NCBI GenBank assembly: GCA_016271365.2
Contig: CM057456.1
Location: 161,746,501-161,810,500, forward strand
DNA length: 64,000 bases
Source of the DNA: Neoceratodus forsteri
Taxonomy: Eukaryota > Chordata > Ceratodontiformes > Ceratodontidae
Direction of reading: 5' to 3'
The position numbers were made by a program, and so were the translations under genes. The notes under the pieces were generated by a model. The model did no database searches and was not told the DNA's origin. It was given only the letters and a program-made list of their open reading frames with translations. This document shows positions 22,248-34,232 of the stretch, piece after piece; positions within the stretch are counted from its first letter, which is position 1; the number at the start of each line of letters is the position of its first letter.

Positions 22248-24838
22248 GCAGCTCATGACGGGTCTAAGGTGCCCAAGCACCTTAGCTCCCTCTCCCCAGA
22301 TAGTCACGTAGACTTAATCTTTGGGGCAAGAGGGTTTATGTCTTCTCCACCCTTGGGCTGATGATTGCCAACTACATATCCAATATCCCATATGGTGAAG
22401 TACCAGACTTCCAACTGGAAGAAGAGCATGGCTGCTACCCAGGCCCTTCCAGATGGTACCCTGAAGTAGGAGGTTCTGAAATGCTTGCAGACCACTGAGG
22501 ATGTTAGCAAGCACCTCCTGTGAGCCCTCTATGATATCTCAGACACTATTACCAGGGCTCCTGCAACCCGGTATCTGCCTCCGTAGGCACTCCTCACTGA
22601 AGGTCTCTGGCTTTCAGTGGCACTAAGCTCTTTGGGCCAGATATCCAGGACATCATCAATGACTTGCAGGCATCTGGTAGGGCTGTTAAATCTGTCCACT
22701 CGCTTTATCACACGCAGTCTAAAAGCAGACAGCACCCTCCCTTTCACAAGGAGTCCAATAGGTCAGGAGCAGCCACTTGGCTCTATGGCAAGCGTAGAGC
22801 CTCCGCCTCCCTCCCTGCCCCCTCCACTGTGGGAGTGGTGGCCAAGCATCATAGAGGTAACGGACCAGCCCCATCAGATCTACCTCCACTTGATTCCTTG
22901 CCAGAACCCCCTCTTCCAGTCTCCGACTAAGAGGTGGTAGTCGGAGGTCGGTTCTCCCTCCTTCTCAATTAATGGAGAACCGTCACGTTAGATGCCTGAA
23001 TTCTGCAAGTCATAGAAAGGGGTCACACCCAGGAGCTCACTGAGCCACCCCCAAAGACTTCTCCTCTGCCCTTCAAATACCCCCTGCCCACCTGTCTGTT
23101 CTCCAGGAGGAGGTACAGTCCCTGCTGTGCAAACAGGCCATCGAGCCAGTGCTCAGGGGCCAGAGAAACAAGGATTTTATTCCAGGTTCTTCCTGGTGCT
23201 CAAAAAGACTGGGGATCTGAGGCCCATTTTAGTCCTAGAAAACATCAGTCTGTATGTCTAGTACAAAAAGTTCAGAATGGTAACTTTGCCAGGTCTAATG
23301 CCCCTTCTCAGGAAAAGGTGACTGGCTGTGTTCTCTGGACATGCAGAATGCTTACCTGCATATCTCAGTGATGCTTCCCCACAGGAAGTTTCTTTGGGTT
23401 CTGTTCCAGGGTGAGCATTATCAGTTCAAAGTGCTGCCCTTTGGCTTGTCCTCTGCACCGTGGGTCTTTACCAAGTGCTTAGTAGCAGTAGCTACAGCCC
23501 TCAGATGGGGGAATGTACGTTTTCCATTATTTGGACAGTTGGCTTCTAAAGGTCCCATCCAGGGAACAGCTCCTGGGAGCTTTATAGAGAACTCTTCAGT
23601 TATTTCTCTCCCTGGGAATTACCGTTAACCTGCCCAAGTCAGTCCTGGTTCCATCCCAAAGGCTGCAATACATGGGGGCGGTTCTAGATTTTGTGCAGGG
23701 GAAGGCTTTCCTGCCTCAAAATAGGATGTAGTGCCTTATTGCCCAGGCTCAGGAGGTGGCCCAGAGCCATTATATTCCTGCCAAGGTGTACCTGATGCTG
23801 TTGGGGCTGATGCTGGCTGCCATTCCCACTGTTCCACTAGTCAGGCTTAACATGCGCATCCTCCAGTGGACTCTCCGAGTACAGTGGTACCAGCAAATGT
23901 ACAAATTAGATCAGTTAGTGCTGGTCTCTTTCCCAGTTTGCAAAGTTCTTCAGTGGTGGATGGACCCGCTGAACCTTTTGCAAGGAGTCCCATTTCAGAT
24001 CTCTTCTCCACAGTAAATCCTTACCATATATGTCTCCGGTTTAGGCTGGTGGGCTGATCTGGGTCCCTTTCAAACTCAGGGCTCTTGGTCCCAGATCAAA
24101 ACCTCCTGGCATATCAGTGTCCTGGAGATCTGGGTGGTTCTGTATGCCATGCAGGCCTTTCAGAACTGTCTTCTTCCAGGTCAGCTGCTGATTCAATTGG
24201 ACACCCTCAGAGTAGTGTACTACATCAGCAAGCAGGGGGGAAAACATTGATACCCCCTATGCAGGGAGGCCATGAGTGTGTGTTATTGGGCACTAGATCA
24301 CAGCCTGACCCTCTCGGCGATTCACGTCCCAGGAGTGCTAAACACTCTGGCAGACAGCCTCAGCCAGACTCAGTCCAGCATGCGCGAGTGGGAACTTCTC
24401 CCATCAACCGCAGAAGATCAGTTCAACAGATGGGGTCATCCAGAGTTGGATCTTTTTGCATCTCCACTCAACGCAAAACTGTCCAATTTCTGCTCGTTAG
24501 ATCCAGGGCCTGGAGTTTTCTGGCAAGACCCATTTTCCCTCTCCTGGAGCGGAAGATTCCTTTATGCATTCCCTCCTTTTCGGCTGATTCAGAGGGCCCT
24601 AACTGAACTGCAGATGGGGGCCAGCATGATCCTGGTAGCTCCATTCTGACCTCACCAGATATGGTTTCCATTATTATAGCAGCTGGCAGAGGAACCTCCA
24701 GTCCCTCTCCTCTGCAGGAACCTGCTGACCCAGGCTCTGGGGACCCTGGTACATCCCAACCTTAGGTCTCTCCATCTGCATGCTTGGCTCCTGAGGACTA
24801 GTAGTGAAAGGTCGGGCCTGCTAATGGATGCCAATGTT
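22248..24838 (+). pseudogene. DIRS-B Gag C-terminus, RT and RNase H
   Basis: RT blocks: SLDMQNAYLHISVMLPHRKF (23330-23390), EHYQFKVLPFGLSSAPWVFT (23410-23470). The position of the catalytic Y-L-D-D box reads as FPLFGQL, so the active site is lost. RNase H remnants follow: LLIQLDTLRVVYYISKQGG across 24185-24240, then VCYWALDHSLTLSAIHVPGV (24275-24335) and HPELDLFASPLNAKLSNF (24435-24490), the block also seen after RNase H in DIRS-A. GASMILVAPF at 24620 and NLRSLHLHAWLLR at 24760 close the domain just before the recombinase would begin. Confidence 0.82.
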
Positions 24839-24839
24839 G

Positions 24840-27425
24840 TAACTTCAGTAAGTGGGGAGATAGGAATCAGATGTAAGGTATGTAACAAATTTAGCCTGGA
24901 GTAATTGCTCTCATTTAATCAATATACATGTAGTCAATGCAAAGAGCTAAAGCAATTAAAAGTAAAATTGATTGGGCTGGAACTGGAATTAAAATGTTTT
25001 AAAAGTCTCCCAGATATACATAATGAGCCAACTCTAAGGGAACCAGACAAAAATCATAAGGTAAATAACAGTGACCAACATGGGAAAATGCAAAGACTGA
25101 CCGATAAAGAAGAGACCTGTTTAGATGAGCATTCCAATAAATACAAAAAAGTAGACGTGCAGTGGAATTCACCATACCTACTAGTAATCAATTTGCACCA
25201 TTACTTTCATTGGCAGATATTACTGAAAGCCATACAAATGATCTTGTGGAATTAGCAATTGAAGACATGAATGATATACAAATTGGGAGGTACTACAACT
25301 GAAGAACATACTTCGGATGAAGTAACTAACCTAATATTAGACAAGAATGATAAAATTGTGGGATTAAGCTCATGTGCAGACATGGTAGGTAGTCGAGGTA
25401 TAAGAAATGCGTATATCCTTGGGGACTCCATTATTAAATTAACTGACCACTACTGAAATTACAAGGAACAAATAATCAGTAGCTGTCTCCCCAGGTGCAA
25501 GGATGAGAGATATTCTAACTATTTTGCCAGAACTACTGACCCAAATTCCATCAAACTCAATTTTTCTTATACATATAGGGACTAACGATATTAGACACAG
25601 CTCTGTATATCACATATTCAATGCTCTTAAAGAAATACTCGATTGTGAAGGCAGAATGTGAAGTGATATTTTTCAAAATACTACTGACACCGAGACTGAC
25701 TAAAATAACTGAGAGTAAAACAATTAAACTAAACAATTGGTTGAGGCATTGGTGTCTCTTAAAGGATGTGTCATGTATTTATACTTGGGGAGTTTTTAGG
25801 AAATACTCAGCTGTTCAGCAAAGACAGGTTACACTTAAGTAGAGTAGGAAGTTGTACATTGGGTAACATTTTCTCTGAACACATTAAGAGAACTTTAAAC
25901 TAGAAGATGGGGGAACAGGGTGTGTTTGGAAAATGTAAGGGAAGTACCTGGTCATACTGTTAGGGTACGAACATCATCTTATAATATTATCAAAAGGAAT
26001 GTGATTGAGATGACAAGAGTTACGAATAATGTCACTCAATGCTCATAGCCTTAGAAACAAACTAAACAAATTAACCCTTTAAGTTAAAAAATAGGGGTAT
26101 AGATATATGCGTTGCTACGGGAACTTGGTACAATGAGGATGACTGGGGAACCAACATCCCAGGAGACTTTGTTTCAAAAAATAGAAATAACAAACGGGGT
26201 TGGGGTATAGCAATATATACCAATGAGAATATAATTGCTCAAAAGGTGACACCTGATAGGGGTATGGAAGAAGTGGAACTACTATGAGTAAAAATCAAGT
26301 TATATAATGAAAGCATAACCATGGGCATTGGATATAGATCCCCTAATCTCTGTACTGAGGAAAGTAACAAATTCTTAGATGCCCTTGAATGGTTCGAACT
26401 AGATGAAGAATGTATACTCCTAGGATATTTTAACTTTCCTACAATAAAATGGAGTTCCCTGGAAGGCACCTCAGTTTTGGAAAACAGATTTATTGATATC
26501 ACTATTAAAAAAACAACAACAAAAAAAAAACTTAAATATGTATTTGGGAATACTAGGTGCACTAATACATTGGATTTGGTGTTCACTACTTCCCCTTACA
26601 ATATCAAGGATTTAGCACTACTAGAACCCTGGAGTTGGTTTTCACTACTTCTCCATACAGTATCAAGGATTTAGCAATAATAGCATCCTTGTCAGATTGT
26701 GATCACAACATAATTACCATAAACAACTGGTAACTAGCTAAAGGGGTAACTGAAGTGAAATGTTTCCATAAGGCTAATTATGAAGGAATGAGAAGTGATC
26801 TAAAAAATGAGATTGGCAGAAAGAACTAAGAGATAAAGGAATGCAACATATATGGGATATTATAAAGCAAAAACTTGATCACTGTATTTCTAGATACATA
26901 CCAGTAGCCAAAAAGTAAAAAAAAAAACACAAGAATACCATTTTGGTTTGGTAAGGAAATAAAGAAAACTATTAAGAAAAAAAAATTATATAAAAGACAT
27001 AGAAACAGCCCTAACCAGGATAATTGGAGTAAATGCAAAAAGCAAGATAATATGTAAAACAATTATCAGAAAAATAAAAAGTGATATGGAAATTAAGTTG
27101 AGCACTGACATAAAGGATAATAAGAAAAACATGTTTAGTTATATTGGATCACTGCATGGAAATCAACACAAGCTAAGTCAATTACAGATAAAAGATAAAC
27201 AGATAACTGAAGAACTGGAATTAGTGAATTTCCTAACTACGTTCCAACCAAAAGAAAAAGAAAGATGAAAGGACATGTATTGGATCAACAGGTGAAACAG
27301 ATGTACATTACTGAGCAAATGGTAATGAATAAAATAAAAAAAAAAAAACTTAACACATCAGCAGGTCCAGATGGGGTTCATCCCAAATTTCCCCTTAAAT
27401 TATTTACTGAATTGGTAGGACCACT
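24840..27425 (+). mobile_element. AT-rich CR1-like LINE, sense, part 1 (ORF1 to start of RT)
   Basis: ORF1 starts near 24870 with a cysteine pair cluster (CKVCNKF, then CSQCKEL) and a leucine/lysine coiled-coil-like stretch. The esterase-like start AYILGDSIIKLTDHY lies at 25408-25455, and the GTND-like block at 25570-25600. ORF2 endonuclease follows: GTWYNEDDWGTNIPGDF (26120-26175), IGYRSPNLC (26325), LLGYFNFPTIKW (26415-26450), and NTSAGPDGVHP at 27355 opens the RT. At 27425 a solo LTR interrupts it. Many stops and frameshifts are present. An internal duplication of about 50 bp lies at 26578-26682. Confidence 0.85.
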
Positions 27426-28676
27426 TGTCACAAATTCCCTCTGGGGTCAGGCCCTCTGCTCCAACAGTGCCCAATCTTGAACTGCAATTTGTGATCAAGA
27501 GAAAAACAGGGACACCCTCCTGTTTGTTTTGGGGTCTGAGCAAACTACCAGTCTCGAGTCCTGGGGTCAAATATGAACCCTTTTTAGCTAGCACACCCAG
27601 GTAACTGGTCCAAATATCACACACTTGTCAAGGAAAGCAGTGCAATACTTGACCCAGCAGGCATACAACCAACCTGGTTCACAACCCCCTGCTGATTCAA
27701 CTGAGACTGGGGTACTTTATTTTTTACCTTACTTCTCTGGATCTTAACAAAGATCCTTCTCAGCTTGCTGCAGATGGTGACACATTAAGTAATTTAACAG
27801 TTATGTCAGAATTATCAATACTGTTCCACCATTCACACTGAAAATGAGAAAATGTCTCAGGCAGATTTAAGGAAAACAAAACTGACTAAGAATTAAATAT
27901 AGTAAATAAAGGACATAAAACAGACATATATATACATTAAAGTTACAATCCCGGGGGACAATGGAAAATTTCAAATTAAAGCACCTTGCAACTGATTGGC
28001 AACTGAACAAAGGTAGAGTTAGCTAATCTGGTTCACACTTGAATTACCAGTCTTGGCAGAAGTGGTTCTTTAGAAGTCCAAATATCAGTATGTGGTTTAG
28101 AAGTTCAGAAAAGAGTGCCAATTCTTTCAGCCGGGTTTCACCAATATCAGAGGCACCAGAATGTCCCTCCCATCCTGTGATGTCACAGCTCTGAGTTGCT
28201 AGCGTGAGGTCACACTCAGTTCCACATAATTTGTAAAGTGCAACTGCATAGGCAAAACAGGTCAGATTACTACTTGATTGGAATCTGCAAATACAGCAAT
28301 ATTTTTAATTATAACAAGACATGCTGTCTTCAACAGAGTATGGTTTTATGGCAGGTTACAGTCAACATCCTTTCCAAAAGCAATCTCCCTTTTATTACCC
28401 CAATAAAATGCAAGATTTTTTGGCAGGTTGCTGACTTCAAAGCAGGGTCTTTAACAAACTTTTTTTATGACATTCACAGGATGTTTGGCAGATGAGTGTT
28501 TAAAACAGGAAAGGAAACTCTAGCCAGCTTATCCTCTAGGTCAGCAAGAGGACAGAAAAATCTAATGTCCCATGATGCCCTGTGCTGGTTACCATGTTTC
28601 ACAAGCAGAAATAATAAAAAAAAACATTTATGCAAAAATATATACAAATAGTAAAAGGCAGATGGCTAATGCCACA
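27426..28676 (+). mobile_element. Solo LTR with 5-bp target duplication CCACT
   Basis: 1,251 bp starting TGTCACA and ending GCCACA (TG...CA), flanked by CCACT at 27421-27425 and 28677-28681. Removing it with one CCACT copy restores the CR1 RT reading GPLALLFTAYVKEG across the site, so the boundaries are exact. It has no coding sequence or internal domain, as expected after LTR-LTR recombination. An AATAAA signal at 28402-28407 is consistent with a plus-strand LTR. The LTR is unlike those of the Gypsy element here. Long TG...CA LTRs with a 5-bp duplication fit an endogenous retrovirus or another Gypsy family. Confidence 0.8.
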
Positions 28677-29734
28677 CCACTTGCTTTACTCTTCACAGCT
28701 TACGTTAAGGAAGGGAAAACAATAAATGAGTGGAGGGAAGCAACTAGTACTCCCATATAGAAGAATGGGGACAAGAAAGAGTTAAAAACTGTTGCCCAAT
28801 TACTTTAACCTCCACACTAGGTAAACGTCTGGAAGGGATAATACAAGATATGTATAGTACATCATATCAGAAAACAAGGTAACGGGGATGTTGCAGAACA
28901 TGGTTTACTTCACTTTTCTGAATCAGTAAGTGCAGTACTAGACAAGGGACTTCCGGTAGATATAATCTTTTTAGATTTCTCTAAAGCCTTTGATAATGTA
29001 TGTCATCACACCTTGATCTCAGTACTTGGGGAAATAAAGCTCCATGCTAATGTAATCTAATGGATAGAGTCATAGCTATGCAATAGGAAGCAGAGTAGGA
29101 ATTATGAGGTATTGCTCCGAATGGGGAGAGGTGATGAGTGGTGTTCCCCAGGTTTCCGTGCTGGGACCCAATCTGTTTATCTCCTCAATGAAGATTTCAA
29201 ATACATTTTGGTATGCAAGTATGCCAATGATAACAAGGTAGGGACAACAGTGAATAATACCTCATTTTTACAACTACAAAAGGATCTAGTATCTTTAGCT
29301 GAATGGTCAGATTCCCACAAACTCAAATTTAAAGAATCCAAGTGCAGGGTCATGCATCTAGGAAAAAATAATCCCAGAAATCAATACATATTGAATGGAT
29401 TAATAGTTCAGGTAACAGCAAATGAGAAGGACTTGGGTATTTGCATTACTGACACTTTGACATTTATACCAAAAGCATGGTAGAAAATTTAATACAATCC
29501 AGGCAAACACTGAAGATCTAAAAAGTAGGGATGCCAACGTGATTGTTCCGTTGCATTCCACCCTGGTAAGACCCCATCTAGAATATTCTTTAGCCTTCTG
29601 TTTCCCCCCCCAAGAGTATTAGGGGGCAACGATTGATCGAGGGGTTCATTGAAGGATGACCAAATTAAGTCCCAATGAACTGAAACATATGATGAAAGGC
29701 TGACAGACTTAAGTTTGTACTCTATGCAATACAG
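28677..29734 (+). mobile_element. AT-rich CR1-like LINE, sense, part 2 (RT)
   Basis: Continuation of the RT: PLALLFTAYVKEGKTINEW (28678-28735), DIIFLDFSKAFDNVCHHTL (28957-29015), VCKYANDNKVG (29212-29240, with the catalytic F-A-D-D-T box degraded to Y-A-N-D-N), then KFKESKCRVMHLGKNNPRNQ and STLVRPHLEYSLAF (29555-29600). The C-terminal thumb fades out at about 29734, where antisense CR1 sequence begins. Stops and frame changes are frequent. Confidence 0.82.
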
Positions 29735-30034
29735 AGCACTTAGAGTGCTTCCTGACCTCCTTCCTAAACCTCCTCACCCTCCAGCTTAAGACTGTGCCCT
29801 TGTGTTACTGTTGCCACTTGGCTTAGAGACCCTCCTTATCCTTCTTATTTATCCCTTTTAAGCACTTGAAGGTCCCAATCTTGTTCTTCCTCTTCTCTCT
29901 CTCTCTCACACTCTCTCTCTCTTCCTCCAGCGAGTATCATATTCAGTACACGCAACCTTCTCAAGCAGATTAATATCCTTTTTGAGGTGTGGTTGCCAGT
30001 ACTGATCTCCATACTCTAGATGTGGACTCACCAG
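29735..30034 (-). mobile_element. CR1 3' part, antisense, left of the Gypsy element
   Basis: Antisense CR1 thumb region. CCAGTACTGATCTCCATACT followed by CTAGATGTGG is the reverse complement of the LVRPHLEYG-QYW-P block, and the upstream part matches the LINE C-terminus in antisense. It is probably the same copy as 46345-47831, split by the Gypsy insertion. A CT-rich run is included at 29883-29932. Confidence 0.65.
29883..29932. repeat. (CT)n low-complexity run
   Basis: Interrupted CT repeats (CTCTCTCTCTCTCACACTCT and the like). Confidence 0.85.
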
Positions 30035-31875
30035 TGTAACCCCTAGGTGGCGCTATCCCAAGGGCTACTACCCTTGCCTGCTTAACTACTAACAGGTTGA
30101 GGGGCCTAGGTCCAATGGCGGGTGCCTCCACCCAGAGGTCAGGGTTTGCAGTAGTTAAATTAACTTGGTCACAGCCCTCTGGGACACTGTAACCCCCCTT
30201 TCTTCCCACTAGTGGCCCACACAATGCATTAGGAATACCTTCACAATGTACATTTACCCCCAGGACTGGCTTCATCGACTGGACCCCGGGGACCCCCTGC
30301 AAATCAAGATGATACAGTGCAAAAACCACAGTACAATACTTTAACATAAACAAATACCTCAGCCAGTGTAACTTTGCTGAAACCAACAGATCTGATTTAT
30401 TTAAGAAGCTGTAACAAGGAAGGGGGAAATCAGGTTAATTAGGTTAAACACATTAATAATCACAGTACTGTACGCATATTCAGAGTCCCAAATTGTCACT
30501 TTCACTGGGTACCCAGGATGGGGGTGGGCTAGCCAGGATCGGTTGCTGCTGGTTGAGGCCCTGTGATGGAAAAAACACTGGCACAATACCCAAATTGTAA
30601 TCCGGAGCTGGTTGGCTCAGTTCATGAAGAATTGAAGAAAAAAACAACAATTAGATGACACATTTGCTATTCGATAAACAGATGGCAGGGAGCTACCCTG
30701 ATTTGTAGTGACAAACTCAATACTGGGAACTGGATGGAAGGCAGATTGTCCTGGATTGCCAGGAGGAGAAGACCATGTGGACAAGGTCCTTGTGACTGGA
30801 CCCCACTGCAGTTTAGAGCAAATGGATGTAGTCCAGATTAAGCTGTGGTTTACTTCCAGCTTCATGCACTCTATTCACTGTACAGGGGATTTGAAACACG
30901 ATTCCCCACAAGCACTACACACATTTATATGTAAAAGGAAAGTACTATACCAGTCAGGCTGATTCCCTATCCCGATCACAATTACTGCACAATACCCGGG
31001 AGAACACACAGCAGATTCAGTTTCTGACAGACCGAGAATGATTCAGCAATTTCTCCAGTCTTCTACAGGGTGAGCCTGGTTTCTACTCTTCATATCTCCT
31101 TGATTCTCTTCACAGGTCAGTTTCAGTCCGAACAGGCGCTTGCACAAACTACAGACTGAAACTTAGGGCCTTACACGAGATCCCCGCACTAAAACTACAC
31201 ACAGAAGAAGCACACAGCTCCCTGTCTCTTCACAGCCTAAACTGATCTGATCTTTTCAGTCAACAGAGCCGGGCATTTCCTTTGAGTTCCTCCCAGTTCA
31301 GTGGGCTGGTTTGGCTGTCACTCACAGTAAACTCCCGCTGTTGATGGAAAAAAGGTGCCGAAGTCAAAACTACATTTCCCAGAGCCACTGCCCTTACAAT
31401 CCCCTTACAGCAGGCTCCAGAGGAGAGTCCAAGTTCTGATTCGCCCAGAGCAGGCTCCATTTTAATGGATCCCCACCATGATTGGTCCAATTCAGCAGTT
31501 CAGAATCAACATGAGGGAGCTACTTTGCACTGTCCTTGCTACATGAGGGCAGGTTAAATCAAACTGCATTTTCATTATTACTCTAACAGGTTACAAGCAA
31601 ACAATTACATCTTTAAAGAGTGCTCCTTCTGCCCACTTAGCGATGGCAGAAATGGAGCGATTTGACAGTAGCTTGAACGGGACTCAAGCAGGAAAACACA
31701 CAGTCCCCCCATACAAACTAATTATGTCTGCAAGGAGACAGCTCTTAAAGAGACAGTAACAGAGGCTCTAAAAGCACAGATAAACAGCTAAAACGACAAA
31801 CACCATTCAGGCTTGGAGCATTCAAGCAAGCTCCTGGAAGACTTTTTGGGAACCCCCATTTGCAGGGCGGCTACA
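30035..31875 (-). repeat. Gypsy 3' LTR (uninterrupted)
   Basis: 1,841 bp. Its plus-strand left end is TGTAACCCCTAGGTGG and its right end is GGGCGGCTACA. It matches the other LTR closely along its length and holds about 86 bp (30884-30969) that the other lacks. It preserves the empty sites for both insertions in the other LTR: CATTTCCCAGAG near 31368-31382, and CAGGTTAAATCAAACT near 31550-31565. Confidence 0.93.
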
Positions 31876-32106
31876 GCCTTCCTGGCCTGGGAAAGCTTGG
31901 CATCCACGTCAAGCAAGTTCCCCCTTAAGTTTCAATACACCCATATACATTTACATCAGTATCACATTAGGCTTATACATGTAATCATCAGTCAATATAT
32001 CACTTTACCAGAAACACATTTCTGAAACTTTGCAGTACATCACTCTACACAGTATTAGACACACATTGTACCATAACTCAGGTTATTACCTCTTGTACAT
32101 GAAACC
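31876..32106 (-). other. Gypsy noncoding segment between nested CR1 and 3' LTR
   Basis: About 230 bp without a reading frame. In element orientation it is the 3' untranslated region. No clear polypurine tract was recognised at the LTR edge. Confidence 0.6.
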
Positions 32107-33521
32107 TGAAGAGAGGAGGCAGGAAACTACAGACCAGTTAGTTTGACCTCAGTGGTAGGGAAAATGATGGAATCACTTCTGAAGGAAAGAATTGTTGAGT
32201 ACCTAGAGGCCAGTGGGGCACAGGACTCAAGGCAGCATTGGTTCACGATGGAAAGGTCGTGTCAGATGAATCTAATAGATTTCTTTGACTGGGTGACCAA
32301 AGTAGAAGACCAGGGAGGGGCTGTGGACATGGCCTACCTAGATTTTAGCAAGGCATTTGATACAGTCCCACACAAAAGATTAATACACAAGATAGCCAGC
32401 CTTGGAGGGGTCCCAAGGTGACGCCTGGATAAAAAATTGGCTAGAGCGACAGGCGCAAAGGTTGTAGTAAATGGAGTACACAGTGAAGAAAGGAGGGTTA
32501 CTAGCGGGGTAAAGCAGGGTTCAGTACTGGGACCGGTCCTTTTTAATGTCTTTATAAGTGACATTGCAGAGGAACTGGAAGGAAAAGTATGTCTCTTTGC
32601 AGATGACACAAAGATCTGCAACAGGGTTGATACACAAGATGGAGTGGAAAGGATGAGAAGGGACTTGGCAAGGTTGGAGGAATGGTCAAATGTACGGCAG
32701 CTCAGATTCAATGCAAAGAAGTGCAAGGTAATGCATATGGGAAACAAAAACCCAGGGGAAGTGTACACAATGGGGTGGTGAGATACTGACAACAGTAAAA
32801 ATAGAAAGGGACCTAGGGTAATTATATCAGATCACCTAAAGGTAGGCAAGCAATGTGAGAAGGCAGTAAGGAAGGCTGGGGGGATACTGGGATGTTTAGG
32901 AAGAGGCATCAATAGTAGAAAACAGGAAGTTGTTATCCCTCTGTACAGACAGTTGGTGAGACCCCATCTGGAGTACTGTGTGCAGTTCTGGAGACCCCAT
33001 CTCCACAAAGTCATAGACAGAATGGAGGCTGTCCAGAGGAGGGCAACCAAAATGGTGCAGGGTCTGCACCAGAAGACATACGGAGAAAGACTAAAGGAGC
33101 TTAATATGTATACCCTTGAGGAAAGAAGGGAGAGAGGGGACATGATAGAAACTTTCAAGTACTTCAAGGGAATTAACAAAGTCCAAGAGGGTAGCATCTT
33201 CCAGAAAAAGAGTTGTGCAAGAACAAGGGGGCACAATTTGAAGATAGAGGGTGGACGGCTCAGAGGTAATGTGAGGAAGTATTTTTTCACTGAGAGGGTT
33301 GTGAATGCATGGAACAGCCTCCCTGAGGAGGTCATGGAGCCAAGAACAGTGGGGGACTTCAAGAATGCATGGGACAGGCATAAGGCAGTCCTAGTGGGGA
33401 GGTAGGAGGAAGTAAGCTGTTGGTTAACTAGGATCTGCAGCTTATCTGTTAGGTAGGAAAATGGGCAGACTAGGTGGGCCAAGTGGTCCTTATCTGCCGT
33501 CAAATTCTATGTTTCTATGTT
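32107..33521 (+). mobile_element. Young CR1 LINE, 5'-truncated, inserted in Gypsy pol tail
   Basis: Begins within the RT and ends in the CR1-type repeat tail TTCTATGTTTCTATGTTTC at 33503-33521. RT blocks are well preserved: GNYRPVSLTSVVGKMMESLL, VDMAYLDFSKAFDTVPHKRL (32326-32385), SGVKQGSVLGPVLFNVFISD (32502-32560), VCLFADDTKIC (32588-32620, catalytic), KKCKVMHMGNKNPGE, RPHLEYCVQFWRPH (32960-33000) and NAWNSLPEEV (33305-33335), with a stop at 33405. Only two or three frameshifts separate the parts. This is the best-preserved CR1 in the window. The same family recurs at 56291-60964 and 59465-60372. Confidence 0.93.
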
Positions 33522-34159
33522 TCCCTATCAGCTACCTTGGGGCTGGATGGGGCAGGGGCACCATACCTAGAGGGCAACACAAGTAACTTGGAGTTAGCAC
33601 TGATGTTCAGTTTGGGCAATGAGCTAGGGGACACATACACTCCTTTATGGACAACATTGAGAGGCAAGTCCACAGGCCTCCCAGGGGAATCATAACTGAG
33701 GTGCACCACAGGCTTTACAGCTCGACCAGTCTTTCTAGGGGGAACTGTTACAGTCTCTGCACTCTGAGCCTCATTTTCAGCATTGTCCTCACTTGTCAGG
33801 GGAGTCTCCAATGGGGCAGAGAGGCTAGAACTTGGGGCACTTTCAGCTCCAGGAGTTACAATCTCTGAGTCCACAACACTCGGCTCACATGGAGAGCTTT
33901 CTGACATGGACAGTGAATTATCAGGGCACTCAACACACACTTCTTGTTCAGGTATGTCACCAGTCTGTTCCAGTCCATCATTTTCCTCCTCTGAAAGCTC
34001 AAACAGTTCAATCATACACAATGATTCCATATCATCTGACTTAATGCTTTGCACTTCACTTTCTGGGAGCATTGGCTCCAGGGACAAAGCTGGGGACTTA
34101 TACAGTCCAGAAGGCCCAGCTTCATCTCCAGAATTGACTAGGGGATTGCCCCCAAACAA
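33522..34159 (-). CDS. Gypsy pol C-terminal tail
   Basis: An acidic, Ser/Pro/Glu-rich open frame of about 214 residues with no domain of known function until its end, which reads TGRAVKPVVHLSYDSPGRPV. The R-x-V-K-P...L-x-Y-D pattern is the usual close of Gypsy integrase C-termini. It lies just downstream of the GPY/F module with a stop or frame change between, so it is best read as the end of pol and not as an env. The nested CR1 interrupts it at 33521, so the natural stop is uncertain. The frame is fully open, unlike most of the element. Confidence 0.7.
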
Positions 34160-34232
34160 TTGACTCAGTTCTTAAGAAGGGTAGTATTCAAAACCACACT
34201 CACTTTCCTCTGATATGGACTGACAGTCATGT

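Larger units (their letters stand above)
20523..24838 (+). mobile_element. DIRS-like element B, lacking recombinase and right end
   Basis: A second DIRS family. It runs from a GC-richer 5' leader through Gag and RT to RNase H and stops at 24838, where a CR1 begins. No tyrosine recombinase, internal complementary region or right inverted repeat is present, so it is 3'-truncated. The left boundary is set only by where the preceding CR1 homology ends, so it is approximate. A LINE tail is inserted at 22084-22247. Frames are heavily disrupted. Confidence 0.82.

Noticed and set aside
27420..28683. hAT transposon with 8-bp duplication ACCACTTG
   Set aside because: The 8-bp match includes the TG and CA of the LTR ends; no hAT-type terminal inverted repeats are seen. 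A solo LTR with 5-bp duplication explains the site better.
30708..30962. Frames within the Gypsy LTRs (also 40343-40609)
   Set aside because: LTR sequence; the two LTRs share the frame only because they are copies of each other, and it has no known domain.
33522..34159. An env gene for the Gypsy element
   Set aside because: The frame after the integrase has no signal peptide, transmembrane segment or cysteine pattern, and ends with the usual integrase-tail motif.
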